DNA from: Rodentolepis nana | Taxonomy: Eukaryota > Platyhelminthes > Cestoda > Cyclophyllidea > Hymenolepididae | Direction: 5' to 3' | NCBI GenBank assembly: GCA_900617975.1 | Contig: UZAE01000068.1 | Location: 1 to 43,816, forward strand | DNA: 43,816 nt | Part shown: in pieces, positions 36,395 to 43,816 of the stretch | How the letters are laid out: each line of letters opens with the position of its first letter | How positions within the stretch are numbered: position 1 is the stretch's first letter | Position numbers and translations under genes: made by a program | Notes under the pieces: model-generated | Told to the model about the DNA's origin: nothing | Database searches by the model: none | Seen by the model: only the letters and a program-made list of their open reading frames with translations

Positions 36395-37196
36395 CGGAAT
36401 AAAGAGTTTACTAAGAAATATAGATTCAGGTAGTCGGAGACATTTAATTAAAGTGACTTCCTGCATACCCTTCAAACTGTGATTAATCAATTCGATGGCA
36501 TTTAATGAATGCTAACTTTTTAGCAAACTTGAGACCACGTTTATTCGCATTTTATGCGGTAGCAGCATGAAACAAACTCGATTAATTGACAAATACTACC
36601 AAGTGGTAAGTGCATTGCACTTGGAGACATGATATAACTCTCATAAATAACTAGACCCAGTCTGTTGATTTGCAGTTATCTGGGCATGATCTAATCACCG
36701 TCATCGAGAAGGCGTTATCTGGTGATGTTGGAAAGTCGTTGAAGCTCATTGGTGAGTTCTGTTTAATTAGTCACTTCCTTGATTCATATCGCACATTTAT
36801 TCAACAATTAGGCACTGGAGAATGACGAAGAGCGTTGAATATTGAAAAGAAAACATTTAAAATCACTCTTTTTTATTACTTTGCAGTAAACTTTGCTAAA
36901 AACAGGATTGCAACTCTTTCGGAAATGCTCTATGAGAGCCTTCAAGGAGGTGTAACTCGGAGTGCTAGCGTAATACGCATCGTGCTTGCACTTGCAGAGG
37001 TAAATACGGAACAATTATGTGCTATAAATTAATCATGAACATCAGAGCTTAATCCTCTGTTTGTGCATATTTATAGGGTGAATTGGGGTTAATCAAAGTT
37101 TACTTTGATTTAAATTTTGAACAATCGCTTGCAGAAACGATTGGTGCACAAACCTCTGGAGATTACAAGAAGTTCCTCCTAGCTCTCTTCCCATGA
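34347..37196 (+). CDS. Annexin A, eight exons
   Basis: Annexin-fold protein of 305 residues, near the usual 310-330 core length. Annexins bind acidic membranes through calcium sites in four repeats. Exons: 34347-34422, 34470-34561, 34684-34888, 35388-35541, 36524-36605, 36676-36751, 36887-36999, 37077-37196, all GT/AG with consistent phases. Repeat 1 is strongly diverged. Repeat 2 has NATET in place of the GxGT loop. Repeat 3 lacks three residues (GTD in copy B), removing its calcium loop. Repeat 4 reads QGGVTRSAS and has [10 protein letters not shown], with Gln where an acidic cap is expected. Intron 4 holds element copy 7 and a long (TA)n. The frame is intact, so the gene may be expressed, but calcium binding looks compromised. 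It faces annexin B tail to tail. Confidence 0.85.
35619..35943 (-). repeat. SINE-like interspersed element, copy 7
   Basis: Reverse-oriented near full-length copy in annexin A intron 4; the matching intron of annexin B lacks it. It was therefore inserted after the two genes separated, or was lost in B. Confidence 0.87.
36309..36393. repeat. Long (TA)n microsatellite
   Basis: About 85 nt of uninterrupted TA in annexin A intron 4. The open frames reading Tyr-Ile repeats here are artefacts. Confidence 0.95.
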
Positions 37197-37276
37197 ACGC
37201 TTCAACAATTTTTTAAACATAAAGTGCTCAAGTGATTTCTTAGCGACTTCTAACTAAGCGTACAATTCGTATCACA

Positions 37277-37282
37277 ATTAAA
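37277..37282 (+). terminator. Possible poly(A) signal of annexin A
   Basis: ATTAAA 81 nt after the annexin A stop. A variant hexamer; no AATAAA is closer. Confidence 0.3.
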
Positions 37283-37543
37283 TGAAGGCTTATTTTAAAT
37301 CATGTGTTTTTGACCACACATGGGGAGTCGATATTTCGGTAATACTTCGGTCGATTGAAGTAACGTTGGGGGGTAGAAAAACAAACTCGATTCGATTGTT
37401 TTGTTACTAGAAAGTAGAGAAGCAATTTGGAGTAGTAAGGTAACGGAGGTTGAAAGAGGTCTTAATTCAGGGAAGGCTGAAAGATCAATTTTAGTTCGGT
37501 GAAGGCAAAACCGATTGCCACTCGAATATACCTTGACTTATCC

Positions 37544-37713
37544 GGGGTGTGCGATAGACTTAACTACACGTGGTGCACTCTGGGCAACGTATACTCATAC
37601 GGCAAAACGGTCTATTAACTGGCAGTTGACTTCTGACTTCAAACTACCATCACCCCACTGTACGTCATATTCACCACTTCCACAGTACTCACCTTACCTT
37701 ACCTTATCTCTAC
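37544..37713 (+). repeat. SINE-like element, copy 8, 3'-truncated
   Basis: A clean head and first half (GTGCGATAGACTTAAC, ACGTGGTGCAC, CATACGGCAAAACGGTCTATT), then the similarity stops in an ACCTT run near 37713. The tail half is missing. Confidence 0.82.
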
Positions 37714-37789
37714 TATCCATGCCAAGATAACCTGGTGTATTTAGGAGCTACAGAAGTCGCCTTAGCAGCCTGAACTAGAGAGGGAGGGT

Positions 37790-37817
37790 GGGGGGGGGGG
37801 GGGGGGGGGGGGGGGGG
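37790..37817 (+). repeat. 28-nt poly-G tract
   Basis: An uninterrupted run of 28 G preceded by GAGAGGGAGGGT and followed by AGAGGAAACAGACG, which resembles the minus-strand element body (GGGGAACAGAAG). It may be an expanded remnant of an element and could form G-quadruplex structures. Confidence 0.9.
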
Positions 37818-38569
37818 AGAGGAAACAGACGCATGTCAAAGAATAGTGAATTAGATATTGAGTGAATAACTATTCCCTCCAATGTGAGTCATTTCATGAT
37901 TTTAGGATGAGCAGCCATTCAGCAATCACCGAATGACAGCCAAATATTGTCGCAGTAAGGAGATAGAATGGATCCTCGTGTGGGAGTGGCCTGTACTACA
38001 AATTCGAGAAAATCATTGGAAGAGGTGAAAGTTGATCACTAATCTTAATCAATCAACATAAATACGAAAATAGACTCTCCTTAATCCGAGCACATTATTA
38101 TAAATTCTCAGCTATTTTGCATCGTATTAGCACACCCGCCATTATAATGGCCGAATGGTAATGCTGAAAAATATCGTCAGCATTAAAAATACCAGTTAGG
38201 CATAACATAACTTATTTTCGCCTACGCACTTATGTCTGAAGTGAAATAATGCTCTGTTCAATAGATCTAATTCACTTAATGACGTTATACCACTGAGTAT
38301 GACAACATATTCTCTGTCAAATAACCGGTTTTAGATAATGTTGAAAAGGAAAATGTGTTCAATATCTTAAAACCATTGATTTCAGCTTGTATTCCTTTCC
38401 TTAAATTGAGAGACCAAAGAGAAAACATGTAAACGCATACAAATGTCGTTAAAATATACTTCTACAATTTTTTGACAAATCAAATCACATAAGATTTAAC
38501 AATGTCATTGTATTAAGGCACGCTCTATACGTCCAAATGAGACCTCACTGTTTATCAGATTGAATTGGC

Positions 38570-38758
38570 ATATCACGCAAATGAGTCACCAATATACCCC
38601 ACCCACCCCCCGCCCTACTACCACCGGCGCCAATTTGCCACTTGTTACTCTTGCACGAACATGTCAAGCGATAACCGAAGCGAAGGTTGTCGACAAAGGG
38701 ATTATGATGAGACACGAGTAAGAATCGATGCCAAAGAACTGCTCGATACCGGTGACGA
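38570..38758 (+). pseudogene. Annexin relic C (promoter piece plus exon 4 end)
   Basis: A CACCC-rich block (38597-38615) and following GCCAATTTGCCACTTGTTACTC match the annexin A upstream region. They are directly joined to the last part of exon 4 (38668-38758): YDETRVRIDAKELLDTGDE against [19 protein letters not shown] in A. The exon end keeps a GTAGGT donor and the flank after it resembles the start of intron 4 in A and B. Exons 1-3 and most of exon 4 are missing, and no later exon follows. Confidence 0.75.
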
Positions 38759-39336
38759 GTAGGTTAACTGTGACTTCATCGATGGAGTCGTAACTTGCAC
38801 CGCGTTCAACGAAGAAGATGGCAATTTTAAATATACTGCGCTCTACACCAAGTGTATGCATCGCCATGTTCATTTCCCTTCCAATATGTAGTAATAAGTG
38901 GTCGATCACTTTCTGAGACTCCATTCCTCTGAAAAAGTACTCTGAGTATAACTTAGTAGTGAATATTCTTCTGATATACCATACTAACTTTTTTATCTAA
39001 CTAAAACTGCAGTATTACCCTTTTATTACTTTAGACCACGTGCAAATTTCATAACATATTCACTTCAATTAACCTCCTTCGTATACCATAGTTAACACCA
39101 CAATCTAAACGAATTTGTCATTCGTCTGAAATATTAACCAAATCGATCACTTACTATGTCATATTCCCTCAAAAATATTAAATCCTACCAGTAACTTCCC
39201 TTACTTATTATAATATAATGCAATTTGACAACACAAGCCTAAAGTAAACTATCGTTATACTAATGTGATCCACGTGTTATAAGAGATATCGAAGAGCATT
39301 CCAATGAACTAAGCATTCTTACGAACATGGAAACTT

Positions 39337-40964
39337 TCATAGAACGATATCGAGAAGGAAATGTTTGTAATCTCCAGATGCTTCTGCACCAATCATTTCT
39401 GCAAGCGATTGTTCGTAAGTTTCATCAAAGTAGGCTTTGATCGACTCCAAATCACTCTGTAGAAGTGAATAGGCAAAAGTGTTAGGCTTATGTTCAAGAT
39501 TTCACAGCGTATAGCTCTTTCAATGTTACCTCTGCATATGCAAGCACGATGCGTATCACACTTGCACTACGAGTTTCCCCTCCCTTCAGGCTCGCATTAA
39601 GCATCTGCGAAAGAGTTGCTACCTTGTTTTTGGCATAATTCACTGCAAATTAAATTTGAAATAAATAAAATTATTCGCTTTTCCTCTTCATCAACCAGTG
39701 CCTCATTGTTGAATAAATGTGCTATATGAATCAAGGAAGTGATTAATTAAACAGAACTCACCAATAAGCTTCAACGACTTTCCAACATCACCAGATAACT
39801 CCTTCTCGATGACAGTGATTAGATCATGCCCAGATAACTGCAAATCAACAGACTGGGTCTAGATATTTATGAGAGTTGCACCATGTCCCAAACTGCAATG
39901 CACTTACCTCTTGGTAGTATTTGTCAATTAATTGAATTTGTTTAAAGCTACGATTGCACATCATGCGAATGAAGGTGCTCTCATCAGTCCCGATTTTGCT
40001 GCAAAGTAAGCGTCAATTAACTGCTCTTGAATTGATCAATTAGAGTGAACACTTAAGACAGATGTATATGTATATGTTTTCGAGATCTACTTGTAAATAT
40101 TGACTAATAATTCTGAATGAGCGTGAAAATTCCACATCCTCAAAATGAGTCAACACAATGTCTGGCTAAATCCAGTATAAAATGACAAAAAACAAACTCC
40201 ATACACTGAAAGCAAATTTGAAATATCGATTTTAGATAAATTTTGGAATTCAGATTTGTAATTTGATTGCTACTCCAATAGTGGTTTATTTATCGCCTAT
40301 TTTCGTTGGCCTGGTGACACATATTTATTATTTTGATCTGTGACTGGATACCACCTTATGCTACCTCTTTAGACACGGTGAAAGATGCTAGTTCATTAAT
40401 GATATCACATTTTAACTTACTCTTCACCGGCTTCGAACAGTTCTTTGGCATCAGCTCTTGCCTGGCTCTCATCGCAGTCCTCTTCTCGTGAGCCATCGAC
40501 TATCGCCAATAGAACCCGTTTGAAGTCGCCATTGCACTTACTCTCAATGGCCTCCACAAGGCGTGTTCCTGCCACTAGAATTGGAATCAATCAATATACC
40601 ATCAATGTTATGCATTTTGGCTTTAAATTGCTCCCAAATTCTAAGTGAATTAAATCCAGTGGAAAGAAATATGCAACGTACTCTCTTGAAAAGCTTCTTT
40701 AATTGGCCTAATTTCATCTCTGTCGGCAGTGCATATAACATGAATGAGCAGATCGTTGTCAGTTTCAGTGGCATTCATGGCTTTTTGAAGAGCTGCTGCA
40801 TTCAAGTGAGCCCGATCATAGAAAGACCACAAAATGACCAATTCAAGGTCTTCCCTGAGTAGACTTTTCAGTTTTTGCCTTATATCCTATTTTTAAAAGT
40901 GAATTAAATCACAACAGTAATTTGTTATAACGAGATTGATAGTAATCATTTAAAAGATGTGTTT

Positions 40965-41007
<43 letters not shown>

Positions 41008-41285
41008 GCCCAAATTTACCTCGCCATATTGTTCTTTGTAGGCACGCTCAATGGCTTGACGTTGGGCCACGGTTCGATGAGCAAGAATATTAATAATATC
41101 ATCCTCATAACTACCTTGAAGACAACTCGAAGTGAGAGGAAAATTCGTTTAATTGATCGAATTGGATTGTTCGACATACCTAATGAATTGATGGTATTAT
41201 TTATTGGAGTAAATATGGGTAAAATAAATTGTTCCAAATAATCACGATTAGGACGTCTTCTATAGAGCCTTGGCATTTCACACAT
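39337..41285 (-). CDS. Annexin B, eight exons
   Basis: Annexin-fold protein of 319 residues. Exons, 5' to 3' on the minus strand: 41180-41285, 41020-41114, 40682-40886, 40421-40574, 39908-39998, 39762-39837, 39530-39642, 39337-39456. Borders are GT/AG and phases match annexin A intron for intron. Repeat 1 reads GSYEDDIINILAHRTVAQRQ, close to the family pattern; repeat 3 keeps DKIGTDESTFIRMMCNRS, a good type II calcium site; repeat 4 keeps the acidic cap in GAEASGDYKHF. Repeat 2 has lost GxGT (NATETD), as in A. The N-terminal leader (MCEMPRLYRRRPNRDYLEQ) is arginine-rich and unlike A. A stop lies in frame upstream of the ATG at 41285; an alternative ATG is at 41276. Of the two genes this looks the more conventional membrane-binding annexin. 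Confidence 0.87.
40969..41003. repeat. (TA)n microsatellite
   Basis: About 17 TA units in annexin B intron 2, close to the donor of exon 2. Confidence 0.9.
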
Positions 41286-41310
41286 TGAGAATGTTTAACA
41301 GGAGGTATGT

Positions 41311-41350
41311 TAATATCTTTAAGTAGGCAGCCTCAGGATCATGTGGTTGG
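41311..41350 (-). promoter_or_regulatory. Annexin B core promoter module
   Basis: Minus-strand CCAACCACATGA, then GCTGCCTACTTAA and a GATATTA end, 26 nt before the ATG. It matches the module of annexin A closely. Confidence 0.6.
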
Positions 41351-41406
41351 TGGTGCAAAGGATGCGAGGACTCAAACAGTTGCACCATGCAAATTGGTGG
41401 TTGCTT

Positions 41407-41436
41407 CGGGTTGGGTGGGTTGGGTGGGTGGGTGGT
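41407..41436 (-). promoter_or_regulatory. CACCC-rich block upstream of annexin B
   Basis: CCCACCC/CCCAACC repeats on the minus strand, preceded by CTCAAATTGACACC. Same relative place as the block before annexin A. Confidence 0.5.
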
Positions 41437-42120
41437 TGAGACTGGAGGAGAGTGGATGGTGTCAATTTGAGTCTCTTTAATGTTACAAGTAATTTTTTCC
41501 GACGAGTTCATTTATGTGGAAAAGTTAGTCTGATTAAACTGATCCCTCGTTTAATTCGATGTGATTGGGATTGGCACCGAAGCAAAGAAGTAGATGGTAA
41601 TGACGTTTTCATTAATCAATATGTTTTCGCCTTAGCCCAGATGTTAAAAAGCTACAGAAAAGACAGGTAAGGTATTTGTAAATTGTTTGTACAAACCAAG
41701 TACCACATTGGTGTCCTTTCAAAAGCGCAAACCTAGTACCAGTTGCCCTCGGAATACACATGTGGATGGAAAAAATCCCTTGAAGTACCAACAACTCCTA
41801 ATATTGATTTATTTTCGTACTGCAAAGTCACTGTTTCTCTCACTTGTATCTGAATCTCGCACATGTCGCATCGTTATTTTGCATCCTAATGGTGTAGCAA
41901 GAGAGTCCTTAATTAATTCATGCTGAATCAAAAATAATGGGAAGCCAAAGGAACGAAATTCGTGGATTTTCATCACCTCGCCAATACTGCTGTCATTGAC
42001 TAATCAGAAGGCGAATGGTCTAACACAATGATTTTCGTAACTTGATGCCATTTCTTGATTGTGAAAGGAGAGAAAAGTCAAAGCTGTCAAAAAGAGGTGA
42101 CGAGTGTAGAGCAGTAGAAT
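41437..42120. other. Intergenic, no gene recognised
   Basis: Upstream flank of annexin B. Short open frames on both strands show no domain. Confidence 0.5.
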
Positions 42121-42499
42121 ATATATTTATTCATATCAAATGACAGGCGTTTTGATAGTTACCCTTGGCCATTTAGTTGACTTCAGGCCTCACAGAGGAT
42201 GCGGGGCGGGAGGGGGACATCAAGGTGAAAAAAGTCGAGAGGGCGGGGAAGTGGGAACAGAAGAGTGTTTCAAAGTTGTAAAAGAGACAGACACAGGTGG
42301 AGAGTAGAGTAAGGCGAGTACTGTGGAAGTGGTGGTATGTGGCAGAGAGTGGAGTCATGGTAGTTTGAAGTGAGAAGTCAACTGCCAGTTAATAAACTTA
42401 TTTGCCGTATGAGCATACGTTGCCCAGGGTGCACCACATTTGCCGTATGAGCATACGTTGCACGTTACGTTACGAGGAAGTAAGTCTATCGCACACCCT
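42121..42499 (-). repeat. SINE-like interspersed element, copy 9
   Basis: Reverse-oriented copy, longer than the rest because the head hairpin segment TTTGCCGTATGAGCATACG is present twice (near 42400 and 42438). Confidence 0.85.
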
Positions 42500-42720
42500 A
42501 CAGTAGAATATCTAGAAGTCCATATGTTTACCTCCATTCGGGTGCTTGAATCAATGTATTTGCCAATTTTCAATTAGCGGTATAACTCGCTATATGCGAT
42601 CAATATTCTTATTGCAGTTTAATGTGTTTTAAGGTATTTGGAACGGATCAAAATTCAAAAGTATCTTGTCACAATCTTTGAATCTTGAAAATATTTCCTG
42701 AAGGAATCAATATTATATTT

Positions 42721-42842
42721 GGGGTGTGCAATAGACTTACCCCCACGTCGTGCACCATGGATAACGTATACTCATACGGCAAAAAGTCGATAACTCGGCA
42801 GGGCTAATGTTAAATATGGTAAAACCTGCCATGAATAAAATA
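42721..42842 (+). repeat. SINE-like element, copy 10, internally deleted
   Basis: Complete head (GTGCAATAGACTTACC, GTCGTGCACC, CGTATACTCATACG) joined directly to the tail region (GGGCTAATG, CCTGCCATGAATAAA). About 190 nt of the body are missing. Confidence 0.82.
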
Positions 42843-43039
42843 TGACATATTTATAATGTTAATCCAATCATGAAATTAAGATTAGGGACTGAATGGGCAG
42901 GAAATCATTGGTTCTAGTATTGAGTTGACTTTAACGTCTAAACATATTTCTAATCTACTCAACTTTACTTACCAATGAATCCACATTATTTCTAAAATGA
43001 CCTCGTTTTAAATCACTTCACACTAAAGAGACTTCCATT

Positions 43040-43644
43040 CACCCTACACCCTACCCCACCCCATCCCCAATCTCCATAACCCTGACACACACAATCTTTA
43101 ATTTGTATTAATTGAATTGGTCATTCTGTGGTCTTTCAATGAACAAGCTCATTTCAGTGTAACGGCCCTTCAGTCAGCTCCGAATGTGATTCAAATTAGA
43201 GGCAGTAAAAGAATTTTATCAAGATACGAAGATTTAACATTTTGATTGAACTTAATGTGGGAACGAATTGAAGCCAAAATCCATTAGTTTGGATTGCAAC
43301 ATGAAAGAAAATAGGTACCAAGTTTCAGAAGCTCTCATCCCAGCATAATAATTGTGTACAGAGGTAGAACTCGGTTCGAAATATTAAAAATAGCAATTGC
43401 ATTTGTACGCGCAATAATGTCATTGCCAATGTGAACAAGTCTCCATTCGTGAATATCACTTGTTTGTTGAAATAGCTTCCTGTCGATTTGAAAGCCATTG
43501 CCTAATAAGAGCCACTATGCCATGTAATCTGATGGTTAAAAGGCCAATAGGGGGCAAACCATCAGAAGGTCTTCCGACGAGTTCCCGTTTCTTTGAAACG
43601 AATGTTCATATCTAATATTTTACAGAATGCCCATACTGTGAATC
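43040..43644 (+). pseudogene. Annexin relic D (exon 3 piece and intron 3)
   Basis: A CACCC-rich block (43040-43069) is followed at 43114-43200 by ELVILWSF.EQAHF..TALQ, matching exon 3 of A and B ([20 protein letters not shown]). The ensuing 400 nt align in patches with annexin A intron 3, for example the GAACGAATTGAAGCC and GAATGTTCAT segments. Exons 1-2 and the rest of exon 3 are deleted. Element copy 11 lies just beyond, so any exon 4 would be outside the window. Confidence 0.68.
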
Positions 43645-43816
43645 ATTTATTTATTTATATCAAATGGCAGGCGTTTTGATAGTTATCATTAGCCCTTTAG
43701 TTGACTTCAGGCTTCACTGAGGGGAAGAGGAACATCAAAGTGAAAGAAGTCGAGATGGCGGGGTGAGGGGGGGGGGGAACAGAAGGGTGTTTCAAAGATG
43801 TAGAAGAGACAAACAC
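43645..43816 (-). repeat. SINE-like element, copy 11, cut by window end
   Basis: Begins with the tail (ATTTATTTATTTATATCAAATGG) and body. An 11-G run (43767-43777) lies in the same body segment that carries C runs in copies 1 and 2. The head lies outside the window. Confidence 0.85.

Noticed and set aside
36279..36490. Tyr-Ile repeat proteins on both strands
   Set aside because: Pure translation of the (TA)n microsatellite.
38664..38924. Minus-strand 86-residue frame that looks protein-like
   Set aside because: It is antisense to annexin relic C, and its plus-strand sequence aligns with the exon 4 end and start of intron 4 of annexins A and B, so the frame is a shadow.

Overview
The window is eukaryotic, AT-rich and intron-bearing. 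The likely source is a parasitic flatworm, most probably a tapeworm (cestode). This rests on gene content (beta-spectrin, paired annexins, intronless replication-type histones) and on intron architecture, since the 5' introns of the largest gene are only 33-35 nt. It is an inference from style; no sequence search was possible.

Layout. 1-5,400: no gene recognised, one interspersed element. 5,466-5,911: intronless histone H2B (+) with its 3' histone stem-loop. 9,436-10,027: intronless H2A (+) with TATA box and an identical stem-loop. 12,253-31,398: a complete beta-spectrin gene on the minus strand, which I could assemble in 18 exons with consistent reading phases (2,544 codons plus stop): two CH actin-binding domains, a spectrin-repeat rod, a proline-rich linker and a C-terminal PH domain. 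33,200-43,650: an annexin neighbourhood with two intact eight-exon genes facing each other (annexin A, +, 34,347-37,196; annexin B, -, 39,337-41,285) and broken annexin pieces around them. One further piece lies inside a spectrin intron.

Three layers of repeats overlie the genes. (1) A roughly 300-350 bp SINE-like element occurs at least 11 times in both orientations. It starts near GTGCGATAGACTTACC, ends in an (AATA)n-like tail, and its head can fold into a closed stem with an inner hairpin. (2) There are long G/C homopolymer and (TA)n tracts, some inside those elements. (3) There are local inverted duplications, including a ~160 bp pair at about 95% identity flanking the 5' part of the spectrin gene.

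How the genes relate. The histones are cell-cycle chromatin genes of the stem-loop-terminated class. Beta-spectrin and annexins both act at the cytoplasmic face of the plasma membrane, but nothing here shows co-regulation between them. The most interesting biology is the annexin pair. The two genes share a promoter module and are almost identical in some exons and introns yet strongly diverged in neighbouring exons, which suggests gene conversion. Copy A has lost calcium-site residues that copy B keeps.
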